A stretch of DNA of 64,000 bases from Verrucomicrobiota bacterium (GTDB lineage Bacteria > Verrucomicrobiota > Verrucomicrobiia > Chthoniobacterales > UBA10450), in the NCBI GenBank assembly GCA_003218975.1, contig QHPD01000100.1:1-64000 (forward strand). Direction: 5' to 3'. Under the pieces are notes generated by a model, which searched no databases, had not been told where the DNA came from, and saw only the letters and a program-made list of their open reading frames with translations. Shown here one piece after another: positions 35,972 to 45,933 of this stretch (the first letter of the stretch is position 1; every line of letters starts with the position of its first letter). The translations under genes and the position numbers were made by a program.

Positions 35972-36310
35972 TCAAGATTTTTTCTCCGGCGTTTTGGTCG
36001 GCGCAGTCGAAGAGGGTTTCGCGCCGGCTTCTCTTGATACGGCCGGTTTTTCTTTAGTTGCGGATGTAGCAGGCGATTCCTTTTTCGCAGCTTCTTTATA
36101 TGAATCGCTCCTATAATCAGTGATGTAGAACCCGGAGCCTTTGAAAATGATGCCTGCGCCAGTGCCAAGCAGGCGTTTGACCTTTCCATGTCCCCATTTC
36201 GGCAACCGGCAAAGATCTTTTGGGCACTCCCGAAACGATTCGGCACGCATCGACTGGAACGCTTCAAAATTCTGGCCGCACTTCTGGCAATGATACTCGT
36301 AGGTTGGCAT
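35972..36310 (-). CDS. FmdB-family zinc-ribbon protein
   Basis: The N-terminus MPTYEYHCQKCGQNFEAFQSM with a second Cys pair (CPKDLC) is the FmdB/CxxC_CxxC_SSSS zinc ribbon, followed by GTGAGIIFKGSGFYITDYRSDSY as in that family. A Lys/Pro/Ala/Glu/Ser-rich tail ends it. Small zinc-ribbon proteins of this type are linked to regulation, but the role here is unknown. Divergent from the L,D-transpeptidase gene. Confidence 0.92.
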   Translation of the reverse strand: MPTYEYHCQKCGQNFEAFQSMRAESFRECPKDLCRLPKWGHGKVKRLLGTGAGIIFKGSGFYITDYRSDSYKEAAKKESPATSATKEKPAVSREAGAKPSSTAPTKTPEKKS

Positions 36311-36483
36311 GAAAATGTCGATTCAGCTCCAAGCGGAAATGCGCGGAAGTCTGCATGAAGCAAAGCACAAATTCAAGCCGCGGCCGGAGTGATGCTCCCC
36401 AGTTATTCTGGATTCGTCTGCCTGGCCGCTTCTCCTTGACTTTTTGCTGTGCTTGCGCATTAAAAGTCCGACTCAAAACAATT

Positions 36484-37092
36484 ATGTTCCACTCATTGTT
36501 CAGCAATTTTCTGGGCGCAGTTGCTATTGGTTTTCTCTTTTTCACCGCCGGGTGCGGCGAAGACCCGCGCTTCTCGGCCAAGACGCAATATTTGGGAGGC
36601 GTTTACGGCGGTGCGCCTGCCGGTCCTCCGCGTGACACTGTCTCGTATTGGGACGGCGATTCAGTTCAAGGGAAGCCCTCCATCACCATCCGTCTTGGGG
36701 AACAACGCGCCTATTTTTACAAGAGCGGTGTGCTCGTGGGCGTTTCACAACTTTCAACTGGTCGCGAAGGACTCAACACGCCGTATGGCCATTTCTCCGT
36801 CACTCAGAAGGACGTTAATCACGTCTCCAGCTTATTCGGCGACTATGTCGATTCAGCGGGAAACGTGGTCGTGCCCAATGTCGATATTACCAAAGATCCG
36901 AAACCGCCGGGCACGCACTTCCGGGGCACACCGATGCCTTACTTTATGCGCATTGTTTCAGGGACGGGACTGCACGCGGGCTATTTGCCCGGGTATCCCG
37001 CGTCGCACGGATGCATCCGCATGCCCGAATTCATGGCGGAAAACTTTTTCAAATCCGTCTCAGTCGGCACCCCAGTCACAATCACGAACTAG
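36484..37092 (+). CDS. L,D-transpeptidase (YkuD) lipoprotein
   Basis: From ATG 36484 the signal sequence ends in the lipobox FFTAGC. The YkuD domain spans about residues 65-200, with [34 protein letters not shown] and the catalytic HxxxSHGCIRM motif in [16 protein letters not shown]. It makes 3-3 cross-links in peptidoglycan or attaches proteins to it, on the periplasmic side. It fits the nearby PG-binding genes. Confidence 0.93.
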   Translation: MFHSLFSNFLGAVAIGFLFFTAGCGEDPRFSAKTQYLGGVYGGAPAGPPRDTVSYWDGDSVQGKPSITIRLGEQRAYFYKSGVLVGVSQLSTGREGLNTPYGHFSVTQKDVNHVSSLFGDYVDSAGNVVVPNVDITKDPKPPGTHFRGTPMPYFMRIVSGTGLHAGYLPGYPASHGCIRMPEFMAENFFKSVSVGTPVTITN

Positions 37093-37171
37093 ATTCCTCG
37101 GGGAAGCATCAGCATCTGGGCTTGCAGAAAATTCGCGGGGGCGGCATTCTGATTATTCCGCCCGTGGAAAT

Positions 37172-38185
37172 ATGATCATCATCACGCAGCCCAACACGAC
37201 TGAGGAGCAGATCAATCGGATCGTCACCCGTGTGCGCGATTTCGGGCTGGACGCGCACATCAGTCGCGGCGCCTCGCGAGTCATCATCGGTGTGATTGGG
37301 CCCGAATCGCTGCTTCGCGAAAAACCTCTTGCCGCCATGGCGGGCGTAGAAGCCATCGTGCCCGTGTTGAAACCCTACAAACTTGCCGCGCGCGATTCCC
37401 GTGGCGCGTCCTCCGTAGCCATCGGTGGCGTACCAGTGGGCGAACACGAAAAGGTCGTTCTGATTTGCGGTCCATGCTCGGTGGAAAGCAGAGAGCAAAT
37501 TTTCTCCATCGCGCGGATTGTGAAAAAATCCGGCGCGAAAATCTTGCGTGGCGGCGCATTCAAACCGCGCACTTCGCCATACAGTTTTCAGGGGCTGCGC
37601 GAAGAAGGGCTTCGGTTCCTCGCCGAGGCGCGCGCGGAGACAGGACTGCCCGTAATCACGGAAATCATGGATCCGCGTGATTTGTCCGTGATCGAAAAAT
37701 ATGTGGACTGCCTTCAGGTGGGCACAAGGAACATGCACAACTTCTCTCTCCTGAAAGAAGTGGGTCGCAGCAAGTTGCCCGTTCTGCTAAAGCGAGGATT
37801 CAGCGCCACAATCAACGATCTGCTCATGAGCGCGGAATACATTCTGAGCGAGGGCAACATGAGCGTGGTTCTCTGCGAGCGGGGCATTCGCACGTTTGAG
37901 ACTGCAGCGCGCTACACGCTCGATCTGAGCGCCGTGCCGCTCTTAAAATCAAAAACGCATTTGCCGGTCATTGTCGATCCAACGCACGCGCTTGGTCTGC
38001 GCGAATTTGTTCCACAGATGTCTCTCGCCGCGGTCGCCGCCGGTGCGGATGCGCTCATGGTTGAAGTGCACGATTTCCCCGAGCTGGCCAAAAGCGACGG
38101 CGACCAAGCGCTCACGCCGAAAATTTTCGCCGAGCTCGTTCCGCGCCTCCGCGCCGTCGCCGCGGCGATCGGTCGGGCACTGTAG
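37172..38185 (+). CDS. aroF: 3-deoxy-7-phosphoheptulonate synthase, type I-beta
   Basis: From ATG 37172 ([21 protein letters not shown]) the protein has a ferredoxin-like regulatory domain of about 70 residues and then the catalytic barrel: [80 protein letters not shown] and [19 protein letters not shown]. It condenses PEP with erythrose 4-phosphate as the first step to aromatic amino acids. The final CTG-TAG belongs to a palindromic repeat. The open frame upstream to 36521 is a shadow of the transpeptidase gene. Confidence 0.95.
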   Translation: MIIITQPNTTEEQINRIVTRVRDFGLDAHISRGASRVIIGVIGPESLLREKPLAAMAGVEAIVPVLKPYKLAARDSRGASSVAIGGVPVGEHEKVVLICGPCSVESREQIFSIARIVKKSGAKILRGGAFKPRTSPYSFQGLREEGLRFLAEARAETGLPVITEIMDPRDLSVIEKYVDCLQVGTRNMHNFSLLKEVGRSKLPVLLKRGFSATINDLLMSAEYILSEGNMSVVLCERGIRTFETAARYTLDLSAVPLLKSKTHLPVIVDPTHALGLREFVPQMSLAAVAAGADALMVEVHDFPELAKSDGDQALTPKIFAELVPRLRAVAAAIGRAL

Positions 38186-38292
38186 CCGCTTCGCTGCTTG
38201 TCACGCCGAAGGTTTGGCGAACGCCGATGCGAAGCGCGGCGCTGAGGCGTTTGCGACGTGTGAGAGACGCGTCTCACTGAGACGCCGCTACA
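38181..38292. repeat. Palindromic repeat, ctgtag family (copy C)
   Basis: It starts ctgtagccgc directly at the aroF end and finishes gccgctaca, with inner hairpins around gagacgcgtctc and gacgcc. The first six bases provide the Leu codon and stop of aroF. It fills the space to mfd. Confidence 0.7.
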
Positions 38293-38322
38293 ACTCTGGA
38301 AGAATTTGGCGTACAGTCTGCG

Positions 38323-41300
38323 GTGGAAAAATTGAGATCCACGGAGCTTCTGGAAATTGTCGCCAAAAGCGAACCAATTGCGCGTAAGCTTCGGGCACTT
38401 GAGCAAGCGAAGTGGCCGGTATCGTTTTCGCATGTCATCCAGCCGGCGCAGGCATTTCTCGTCGCTACAATCGCGCGAAAGATCGACAAGACGATTTGGG
38501 TCTTCTGTCCCAGCGTTCATTCCCAGGAACTGCTCTACGAAAGCTTGCTGAATTGGCATCCGAATGCGCTTTTCCTCCCAGAAGCTGAGTTCGCCGCGGG
38601 CGAAAATGTTCTGCCCGATCCAGAAATCGCCGCGGAGCGACTGGCGTTGCTAATGCAAGTCGAGCGTGGGCCCGGCCCGCTTCTGATTATCGCAACGCGC
38701 GCAAGCCTCGATCAAGCTGCGCCGAAGCGAGGCGCGCTGCAGTCCGCTCTTGTTCAACTTCGCCGCGGGGCCACCAGAAAGATGGAACATCTTCTCGAAC
38801 AACTCGCGACCGCGGGTTACGAACGTGTTACCCAGGTCATGACGCGCGGACAATTCGCCGTGCGCGGTGGCATTGTCGATCTTTATTCGTGGCAGGCGCC
38901 GTTGCCGGTGCGCCTGGAATTTTCGGGCGATCAAATCGAATCGCTGCGCGAGTTCGACATCGACACGCAGACTTCGGTGCGCGACTTGAGATCCGCCGAT
39001 CTTCTGCTCGGAACAGCCGATGATCAATACGGTGTTGTCCGTGACTACCTCCCCTCCAATCATCTCAAGATCGACATCGAACCGGATGAAAATTCCGATG
39101 CACAGATCCGAATTAGCGAAAACTGGATCGAGGTTGGCCCGGAAGATTTCAACGGCGCGTTCCAGGATTGCGAGATCGGTGAGTTCGCGATCGGCGATCT
39201 CCTGCTGATCGAAGCAAAACGCGCGCAGTTTGTCGCGCGTCTGCAGGAATGGCGAACGAACGAGGCGAGGATCGTCATTTATTTTCAGACCGAGGGCGAG
39301 ATCGAACGCTTCCGCGAAATCATGGGCGAGAAGGAGGCGCTGGACGATGTCGATCTTGTCGAAGGCGCGCTCGCTCGCGGTTTTTGTTTTCCAACAGCAA
39401 ATCTCGTCGTGCTTTCGGCGGCAGAATTATTTGGCAGGCTGGCCGCGCATGGCCGCAGGCGATTGCGGCGAGCGGAACGTCAGCGGGCCCAGATCGATTT
39501 TAGCGAGTTGGCCGAGGGCGATCTGGTGGTGCATCTCGAACACGGCATCGGAAGATTCCTCGGGCTCCGGAAATTGCCACGTGGCACAGGCTTTCAGACT
39601 GTGTGGCCGACGGGCGTCTCGCCTGTCGAATCAGCAAACAAGATGCTCGCGGTCCCCACAGATAAGATATCTGTGCCACAGCAAGAAGTTCTCGCACTCG
39701 AGTTTGCCGACCAAGCCAAGCTCTACGTCCCGCTGGAGCAAGCGTATCTGGTCTCTCGTTACGTCGGCGTCGGAAAAAAAACGCCGCCGCTCAGCTCGCT
39801 CGGGGACACGAAGTGGATGCGAGCGAAGAAGAATGCCGTGGCTTCCGTCTTCGATTACGCCGGCAAAATGCTTTCCATCCAAGCAGAGCGCCAGACGCAT
39901 CCCGGCCACGCGTTTACTCCCGATACGAGATGGCAGGCGGAATTCGAACATTCCTTTCCGTTTCGGGAAACGCCAGACCAAATGAAGGCGATCATCGACA
40001 CAAAGATCGACATGGAACGTCCGCAACCGATGGATCGCTTGATTTGCGGCGACGTCGGGTTTGGCAAAACGGAAGTGGCGATTCGCGCGGCGTTCAAGGC
40101 CGTTATGGACGGAAAACAAGTCGCTGTGCTCTCGCCGACGACTGTACTGGCCCAGCAGCATTTCGAAGTCTTCCGGCAGCGGATGCTCGATTATCCGGTT
40201 CGAATTGAAATGCTCAGCCGTTTCCGTTCGCAGTTGGAACAGAAAAAAATCCTGCAGTTATTGCGCGAAGGCGGCGTCGATATTGTGATTGGCACGCACC
40301 GGCTGATCTCTGGCGATGTCGTTTTCAAAGATCTCGGCCTGGTTGTCATCGACGAAGAGCAGCGCTTCGGTGTTTTGCATAAGGAAAAATTCAAGGAGCT
40401 GTTCAAACTGGTCAATGTCCTCACGCTGTCGGCGACGCCGATTCCGCGCACGCTTTATCTCTCGCTCGTAGGCGTAAAAGACATGTCCGCGATCGAGACG
40501 CCCCCTCTGAATCGTTTGCCAGTGGAAACGGTGGTCTCCGCTTATGACGAGCGAATCATTCGGGACGCGATCGATCGGGAACTGAAGCGCCAGGGGCAGG
40601 TTTTCTTTTTGCACAACCGGGTGCAGACGATCGAGCACGCGCGAGATCGGATCACCCATCTTTGCCCGCAAGCGCGGGTAGAAGTCGGTCACGGCCAGAT
40701 GGATTCGGATGAACTCGAGGCGGTGATGGCGCGGTTCATCGCTGGCAAGAACGACGTGCTGGTCTGCACCACGATTATCGAAAACGGTCTCGACATCCCA
40801 AATGCCAATACGATCATCATCGATCGCGCGGACCGGTTTGGTCTGGCCGATCTCTACCAGCTGCGCGGACGCGTAGGCCGGGCTGAGCACAAGGCTTACG
40901 CTTATCTCCTGCTCCCGCGCGAAATGATGACAATCGGCGCCGCGCGTAGACGAATCAGCGCCATCAAACAATACAGCGCGCTAGGCGCGGGATTTCGGAT
41001 CGCCATGCGCGATTTGGAGATTCGCGGCGCGGGCAGCATTCTGGGCACAGCGCAAAGCGGCCACATCATGGCGGTCGGTTTCGATTTGTATTGCCAGTTG
41101 CTCAAGCAGGCAGTCGCGCAGCTCAAAGGCGAGAAATTGCAGCTCCGGGTCGAGGTGGATCTACGTCTTGATTTCGTTGCCACAAACGAAGCGGAATTCG
41201 TGCACCCTGGTCCGGAGGTGCGCGTACCGGCCTTTGTCCCAACCAATTTCATCAGCGACCCTGCACTGCGGATCCGAGGGTATCGCGACATCGCGGAAAT

Positions 41301-41571
41301 CACCACACTTGATCAGTTGGACCGGTTGCGCCGTGATTGGCGAGATCGTTTCGGGCCGTTTCCGCCCGCGATTGACAATTTGTTTCTTCTTACGGAAATC
41401 AAGCTGGCCGCGACAAGCGCAGGCGTCAGCCGCGTCGAAGTGCGCGAACGTAAATTGATGTTGACGCGGTGCGGCGATTTTATACTTGTCGCGGGCAAAT
41501 TCCCCCGTTTAGTTGGGGCGAAAATCGAACAGCACCTCAGGGAAATTCTGGAGCTGATCAAGAAGCTATGA
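38323..41571 (+). CDS. mfd: Transcription-repair coupling factor Mfd
   Basis: The 1082-aa protein carries the UvrB-like N-terminal region ([33 protein letters not shown]) and the RNA polymerase-interacting domain ([21 protein letters not shown], about 400). The helicase core has [14 protein letters not shown] (about 575), [10 protein letters not shown] and [18 protein letters not shown], and a TRCF C-terminal domain completes it. It removes stalled polymerase and recruits UvrA. A 99-base palindromic element sits in frame just after the RID motif. GTG 38323 is the start; it overlaps the surA stop-start (ATGA). Confidence 0.95.
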   Translation: MEKLRSTELLEIVAKSEPIARKLRALEQAKWPVSFSHVIQPAQAFLVATIARKIDKTIWVFCPSVHSQELLYESLLNWHPNALFLPEAEFAAGENVLPDPEIAAERLALLMQVERGPGPLLIIATRASLDQAAPKRGALQSALVQLRRGATRKMEHLLEQLATAGYERVTQVMTRGQFAVRGGIVDLYSWQAPLPVRLEFSGDQIESLREFDIDTQTSVRDLRSADLLLGTADDQYGVVRDYLPSNHLKIDIEPDENSDAQIRISENWIEVGPEDFNGAFQDCEIGEFAIGDLLLIEAKRAQFVARLQEWRTNEARIVIYFQTEGEIERFREIMGEKEALDDVDLVEGALARGFCFPTANLVVLSAAELFGRLAAHGRRRLRRAERQRAQIDFSELAEGDLVVHLEHGIGRFLGLRKLPRGTGFQTVWPTGVSPVESANKMLAVPTDKISVPQQEVLALEFADQAKLYVPLEQAYLVSRYVGVGKKTPPLSSLGDTKWMRAKKNAVASVFDYAGKMLSIQAERQTHPGHAFTPDTRWQAEFEHSFPFRETPDQMKAIIDTKIDMERPQPMDRLICGDVGFGKTEVAIRAAFKAVMDGKQVAVLSPTTVLAQQHFEVFRQRMLDYPVRIEMLSRFRSQLEQKKILQLLREGGVDIVIGTHRLISGDVVFKDLGLVVIDEEQRFGVLHKEKFKELFKLVNVLTLSATPIPRTLYLSLVGVKDMSAIETPPLNRLPVETVVSAYDERIIRDAIDRELKRQGQVFFLHNRVQTIEHARDRITHLCPQARVEVGHGQMDSDELEAVMARFIAGKNDVLVCTTIIENGLDIPNANTIIIDRADRFGLADLYQLRGRVGRAEHKAYAYLLLPREMMTIGAARRRISAIKQYSALGAGFRIAMRDLEIRGAGSILGTAQSGHIMAVGFDLYCQLLKQAVAQLKGEKLQLRVEVDLRLDFVATNEAEFVHPGPEVRVPAFVPTNFISDPALRIRGYRDIAEITTLDQLDRLRRDWRDRFGPFPPAIDNLFLLTEIKLAATSAGVSRVEVRERKLMLTRCGDFILVAGKFPRLVGAKIEQHLREILELIKKL
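39581..39679. repeat. 99-bp palindromic element in frame inside mfd
   Basis: Perfect arms gtggcacag and ctgtgccac bound 99 bases, exactly 33 codons (about residues 420-452), with inner words typical of intergenic repeats (cgggcgtctcgcctgtcg). Mfd proteins normally go straight from the RID KLP to [18 protein letters not shown], so the peptide [19 protein letters not shown] and what follows is extra. Confidence 0.82.
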
Positions 41572-42557
41572 AACGCATAAGCCTTCCGTTTGTCATCGCC
41601 TTGTTGATGTTTTTCGGGCTCGCTCCGTTGCCACTCTGTTGCGCCGGGTTCGCCGCCGAGCCTCAGATGGTTGACGGCGTCGCTGCCGTGGTGAATGGGG
41701 ATATCATTACTCTCTCGCAGGTTCGCGGTCTGTCTGCGCCACGGGAAAAGTTGCTGCGTTCCCAATACACCGGCGAAGAATTGGAAAAACAATTGAAGGC
41801 AACGCGAGAATTGGCGCTAAAAGACCTGATCGACCGGCGTCTAGTGATTCAGGCATTCAAGAAAGAGAAGTACGAAATTCCAGATCATTTTGTGGAAGAG
41901 CGGATGCACGAAATCATCCGGGAGAATTTTGGCGGGGACCGCGCCACGTTTATCAAAACGCTCGAGGCGCAGGAATTCACCCTGGGCGAGTTTAAACAAA
42001 AGGAGATGGAAAGCATCATCGTGCAGGCAATGCGCGGCAAGAACGTCAAGAAGGACATGGTCGTTTCGCCGCCGAAAATTGAAGAGTACTACAAGCAACA
42101 CCGCGACGAATTCACTTCCAAGGAAAGGATCAAGCTGCGCCTGATTATGGTTCCCAGCCGGGCTGACACTGCCAATGCTGCAGCGCAAAAGGCGCTCGCC
42201 GAAGAGGTGCTCGGCCAACTGGCGGGCGGCGCGGACTTTGCGCACGTGGCCCAAGTTTATTCCACAGACAGTAGCCGCGATCTCGGGGGCGATTGGGGCT
42301 GGATCGAGCGCAAGACCCTCGCCGCGCCGCTTGAGAAGATCGCCTTCAACATGCCGGTAGGGAGAATCAGTAATATCGTCGAGTACGGCGGCAATTATTA
42401 CATCCTCAAAGTCGAAGCAAAGGAGGGCGGTGTCACCCGCTCGCTGGCTGAAGTTAGGTCCGATATCGAGAAGAAGCTGATCCAGGAACAAGCACACAAT
42501 CTGCAGGAACGCTGGCTCGCTGGTTTGCGCGCAAAAGCTTACATCCGGACGTTCTGA
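41568..42557 (+). CDS. surA: SurA-like periplasmic peptidyl-prolyl isomerase
   Basis: ATG 41568 overlaps the mfd stop. A signal peptide (FVIALLMFFGLAPLPLCCAGFAA) is followed by VDGVAAVVNGDIITLSQV, the SurA N-terminal chaperone start, and a parvulin domain (KERIKLRLIMVPSRA, ADFAHVAQVYSTDSSRDLGGDWGWIERKTL, YYILKVEAKEGG). It helps outer-membrane proteins fold. One parvulin domain, 329 aa, fits SurA/PrsA-like members. Confidence 0.92.
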   Translation: MKRISLPFVIALLMFFGLAPLPLCCAGFAAEPQMVDGVAAVVNGDIITLSQVRGLSAPREKLLRSQYTGEELEKQLKATRELALKDLIDRRLVIQAFKKEKYEIPDHFVEERMHEIIRENFGGDRATFIKTLEAQEFTLGEFKQKEMESIIVQAMRGKNVKKDMVVSPPKIEEYYKQHRDEFTSKERIKLRLIMVPSRADTANAAAQKALAEEVLGQLAGGADFAHVAQVYSTDSSRDLGGDWGWIERKTLAAPLEKIAFNMPVGRISNIVEYGGNYYILKVEAKEGGVTRSLAEVRSDIEKKLIQEQAHNLQERWLAGLRAKAYIRTF

Positions 42558-42666
42558 AGGTTGATGTGTGAAGTTTGATTTTTAATGTGTACGCCGGTCT
42601 TCGGCGTCATCGATTTTGGCACCTCCTTCACGCGTCACCGGCAGCACGTCGAGGGCACTGGCGCGG

Positions 42667-43200
42667 TTAGCTTTTCTTCAGTTCCGCCAAATCCTTCAAT
42701 ACTTGCTCGCTGTGCTCGGCCGGTTTGACCCCGTTGTACACCTTGGCGATCTCGCCCCTCGGACTAATGAGGAATGTGTTCCGTGCGGCGAGTTTGCTCC
42801 CTTTGTAATCCATCACCGATCCATACTCGGTCGAGACCTTCGCGTCGGGATCGGCCAGCAATTTGAAGTTCAGTCCTTCCTTGGCGCAAAAATCTTTGTG
42901 GGACTGCGCAGTGTCCAAGCTCACGCCAAGAATGACCGCACCTGCCTCCTCGTACTTAGCAAGGTCGCGCTGGAAATTGCGCGCTTCCATTGTGCAGCCG
43001 CTGGTAAAATCTTTGGGATAAAAATAAAGCACTACCCATTTGCCGCGATAATCTTTCAAGCTTACCCGCGAGCCATCGCCGGTCGTAAGACTGAAATCTG
43101 GCGCCGGTTTTCCGACGTCCGGTTGTTTCTGCGTCTCCGCTCCTTGCACAAATACCAGTGTAGCGAGCCCAACAAACGTCGATAAGAATATTTTGTTCAT
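42667..43200 (-). CDS. Thiol peroxidase of the Bcp/PrxQ type, exported
   Basis: A signal peptide (FLSTFVGLATLVFVQGAE) precedes a peroxiredoxin: GKPAPDFSLTTGDGSRVSLKDYRGKWVVLYFYPKDFTSGCTMEA, with the peroxidatic Cys at about residue 69. The Cys five residues later that marks typical PrxQ is absent; another Cys is near residue 105 (HKDFCAKEG). It reduces peroxides, here probably in the periplasm. Divergent from the DUF488 gene. Confidence 0.92.
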   Translation of the reverse strand: MNKIFLSTFVGLATLVFVQGAETQKQPDVGKPAPDFSLTTGDGSRVSLKDYRGKWVVLYFYPKDFTSGCTMEARNFQRDLAKYEEAGAVILGVSLDTAQSHKDFCAKEGLNFKLLADPDAKVSTEYGSVMDYKGSKLAARNTFLISPRGEIAKVYNGVKPAEHSEQVLKDLAELKKS

Positions 43201-43253
43201 TTTCGCCTCCCAAATCTTTGGACGAACCTATCAGTGATCGACCAGCAATCAAA

Positions 43254-43781
43254 ATGAAGATGATTTCGCGAATCTGGACGATTGGCCACTCGACGCGCAA
43301 GATCGACATCTTCATTTCGTTGCTGGAAGAGAACGGAATCAAGTTGCTCGCCGATGTGCGATCGTGGCCGGGGTCGAAGCGTTATCCGCAGTTCAACAAG
43401 GAAGCACTGGCGGAGTCCCTGAATGCACACGGAATTCGCTACGGACATTTTCCTGAGCTGGGCGGAAGACGAAAGCCGAATCCCGACTCGCGCAACACCG
43501 CCTGGCGCAATGTATCATTTCGCGGTTACGCCGACTACATGGAGACGAAGGAATTCCACAAAGGCGTCGAGCGCCTTCTAGATCTTGCTCGCGAAACCGG
43601 GCCCGTTGCGATCATGTGCGCGGAAGCGCTGTGGTGGCGTTGTCATCGTTCGCTGATTGCGGACTACCTGAAAGTGCGCGGGATCGAAGTGGTGCACATT
43701 GTCGACGCAAACAAGATCGAGCTGCATCCTTTTACGTCCGCAGCGCATCTTATCGACGGCGCGCTAAGTTACGCGGGCTAG
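43254..43781 (+). CDS. DUF488 family protein
   Basis: The protein shows TIGHSTRKIDIFISLLEENGIKLLADVRSWPGSKRYPQFNKEAL, then the paired cysteines in VAIMCAEALWWRCHRSLIADYL, the DUF488 signature. The family is of unknown function. ATG 43254 or the second Met at 43260 can start it; it lies 53 bases from the divergent peroxiredoxin gene. Confidence 0.92.
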   Translation: MKMISRIWTIGHSTRKIDIFISLLEENGIKLLADVRSWPGSKRYPQFNKEALAESLNAHGIRYGHFPELGGRRKPNPDSRNTAWRNVSFRGYADYMETKEFHKGVERLLDLARETGPVAIMCAEALWWRCHRSLIADYLKVRGIEVVHIVDANKIELHPFTSAAHLIDGALSYAG

Positions 43782-43795
43782 AGAGATCGTTTAAT

Positions 43796-44350
43796 TTAGC
43801 GCGAATCGGGCGCAGTTGATCCATCCCCGGCTAAATGCCGGCGTGGTTCACGCCATGTGCGATGCGCAATGTAAGCCGGCACCGGCGGTGAAAGTTTCTC
43901 GCGCTCTATCATTCTTTCAGCCAACCAGTGAAACCACTCGTTGCCTGTCTCTCGCTTTAGCGTGCGACGCCATTCCTCCGAATAAACCTTAAGTTTCTGC
44001 CAGGAAAGAAGGATGGGACCGCTAAAAAAATCATCGACCAGATCAAGCGTGACTTCGCGACGAAACACCAACACACCAAGGCTTTCCCAAGTGAGCGAAA
44101 CCAGGTAAACCGCGTCTTCGCCGTCAGGTCCGAGCACTTCGCGTATTTTCCGTGTGTCGGCCCCATCTGGCAACGACAGCACGCGCCGAAGTGCACTGGT
44201 AAAGGCCGGGCTTTGGAACGATCTCACCAACTCAAGCATTGCTTCCCTTTGTCTCCGTTGACGGTAATAATTAATTTGCGCGGCCGCGAAAATGACACCG
44301 GCCGTTACGGCAAAAGCATTGATTAGATTTGCCAGAGTCGAGAGGTCCAC
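43796..44350 (-). CDS. DUF4760-like membrane-anchored protein downstream of the serpin
   Basis: GTG 44350 directly follows the serpin stop (one-base gap), so the two are co-translated. One N-terminal membrane helix (ANLINAFAVTAGVIFAAAQI) is followed by a basic RRQRE segment and a helical domain (AMLELVRSFQSPAFTSALRRVLSLP, VSLTWESLGVLVFRREVTLDLVDDFF). The pattern resembles DUF4760 proteins; the match is from memory. Confidence 0.7.
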   Translation of the reverse strand: MDLSTLANLINAFAVTAGVIFAAAQINYYRQRRQREAMLELVRSFQSPAFTSALRRVLSLPDGADTRKIREVLGPDGEDAVYLVSLTWESLGVLVFRREVTLDLVDDFFSGPILLSWQKLKVYSEEWRRTLKRETGNEWFHWLAERMIEREKLSPPVPAYIAHRTWREPRRHLAGDGSTAPDSR

Positions 44351-44351
44351 T

Positions 44352-45614
44352 TCAACGGGGATCGGTTACGCGGCCGAGAAAAAGACAGACGCCGCTGGGC
44401 ACATGCTGGATGGCATAGATGAATGGGTGATCGACTTTCACTTCGATCGGTTGTGGTTTTGGCCCCGCAATCGCAGTCGCCTTCATCATCACCACCGCGG
44501 TGGCCGCGGCGGCTTCGGTTCCCTTTTCATCCACAGCGATGAAGGTCTTGTGAAAGATTTGGGAGATGTACAGGTAATCATTCGGCTTTCGTGGCGCCAT
44601 CCGATCGAAATCGGCGCTGCCTCTTGGCTGATCGAACGCGCTTTTCATCCCAAGCGTCTGGAATCTTTTCGCAAGCGCTATTGTTGGCGGCTCGAGTTTA
44701 AACTTTGGCAGATGCAGATCGACATCACGCGCTTCGAGCTTTGCGCACTCTGCCAAAACGTTTGCGGTGAGCTTCGATTCGAGCGCGTCCAGGCCATTTA
44801 CGTCGTCGGGAAGAAGAACGAGAAATTGGAGATCATCGCCAACATAGGGAAGGCTCACAGCTGTGAAGCCGTCACGCTTGACGTAACCGAATTCCGCGGT
44901 CTTCCGCATCATTGGAACATCGACAGGCGCGCCGCCGTGGACATGGAACGGTTCAGGGTGCGTCGTCTTGTCGGAAAATGGATCCGCCCAGGGTGCCTTT
45001 ATGTAAAGTGCGTTCGCGAGGACGAGTCGCGTCATATTATTCAGTGCACCGGCAGGAATGAGATCACGAATCCGATCACGCGTCTCGTCGGCAACCCATT
45101 TATTAACGTGCTGCGTAGCTGCTGCGAGATCGGTCACAAAATCGAGCGGCTCAAATGCTGCGCCGTAATTTTGTTTTACCAGCGACAGAAACGCCTCGCG
45201 AAAATTGTAGCCCTTTTGCGCAAAGAGCCGGTTGGCGATGCTCAGCGTGATCGGTTCGCTCGGGCCGCCGAATCTCTTGGATTCTTTTACGAGGTCGGCT
45301 GTCTTCGCGCTCATTTCTTCCAGCGAACGCTGGAGCGCGGAAAACGACGTGGGCACGGCGCCATCGTTGGGAAGGTGCAAAACACGCGCCATCTCCGTGC
45401 GGGTTTCTCCCTCTGCTCCGGCGAACGTCATCGCGAGCGCGCTTTCGATTGAATAGGGTGACACGCAAAGATTCTCGTCGCCTGTGGCGAGTTGGCGGTG
45501 AAGATCGACAGCGAGCTGATTGGTCGCGGTGGCAGCCAGATCGAAATCGCCTGCGTTGCAAACAAAGGGAACCACTAGCATGCCGAAAAAATAACAAGGC
45601 ATCGACAATCTCAT
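44352..45614 (-). CDS. Serpin-family protease inhibitor, exported
   Basis: A signal peptide (YFFGMLVVPFVCNA) leads a complete serpin fold: ENLCVSPYSIESALAMTFAGAEGETRTEMARVLHL, LVLANALYIKAPWADPF, LPKFKLEP and the signature VDHPFIYAIQH. The hinge EKGTEAAAAT fits the inhibitory consensus P17-P8 exactly, so it should trap a serine or cysteine protease. Counting on, the P1 would be near the K-A-T of MMKATAIAG. The protein probably acts outside the cytoplasm and may guard against foreign or own proteases. Start is ATG 45614 or 45626. Confidence 0.93.
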   Translation of the reverse strand: MRLSMPCYFFGMLVVPFVCNAGDFDLAATATNQLAVDLHRQLATGDENLCVSPYSIESALAMTFAGAEGETRTEMARVLHLPNDGAVPTSFSALQRSLEEMSAKTADLVKESKRFGGPSEPITLSIANRLFAQKGYNFREAFLSLVKQNYGAAFEPLDFVTDLAAATQHVNKWVADETRDRIRDLIPAGALNNMTRLVLANALYIKAPWADPFSDKTTHPEPFHVHGGAPVDVPMMRKTAEFGYVKRDGFTAVSLPYVGDDLQFLVLLPDDVNGLDALESKLTANVLAECAKLEARDVDLHLPKFKLEPPTIALAKRFQTLGMKSAFDQPRGSADFDRMAPRKPNDYLYISQIFHKTFIAVDEKGTEAAAATAVVMMKATAIAGPKPQPIEVKVDHPFIYAIQHVPSGVCLFLGRVTDPR

Positions 45615-45711
45615 ATCGATAAACAATCGGACGTAACGGAGCGTGCGAAAATATTTTATTGGAGGAAAAGCTGACAGCTTCGCATTACGGCTCGGCTTAC
45701 AGCCGTGCAGC

Positions 45712-45879
45712 TCATCGCGCCGAGGCTTCCGCCGTCGTTGGATCGATCATGGTGCGCACCTGGGAAATGCGATTCGCAGGAAAGCCGCCTTGCTCCGCGT
45801 TTCCGAATCATTCCTTCGATGGCGCGAGGTAAACGCAATAAATCTTGTCGTCGGTCACGTACCAACGGTAAAGTCCCAT
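45712..45879 (-). pseudogene. Relic of a DUF4242 (nickel-binding-like) gene, C-terminal half
   Basis: Read on the minus strand, WYVTDDKIYCVYLAPSKE (45879-45811) passes by a small indel to MIRK (45811) and by another to AEQGGFPANRISQVRTMID and PTTAE (45798-45712). Joined, these match the conserved C-terminal half of DUF4242 proteins. The N-terminal half is not visible, and at least two frameshifts break the frame. It lies between the serpin gene and tRNA-Lys. Confidence 0.65.
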
Positions 45880-45933
45880 TACCTGGGCCTGGCGACGAAT
45901 ACCACGTAAAATGAGCCACACGTGATGGAAGAC

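Noticed and set aside
36521-37171. Long open frame upstream of and in phase with aroF
   Set aside because: It overlaps the L,D-transpeptidase gene in another frame; the DAHP synthase homology begins at ATG 37172.
40258-40971. 237-codon minus-strand frame inside mfd
   Set aside because: Antisense shadow; mfd helicase motifs on the plus strand explain the region.
44292-45452. 386-codon plus-strand frame opposite the serpin
   Set aside because: A shadow of the GC-rich serpin gene; Cys/Arg/His-rich, with no domain.
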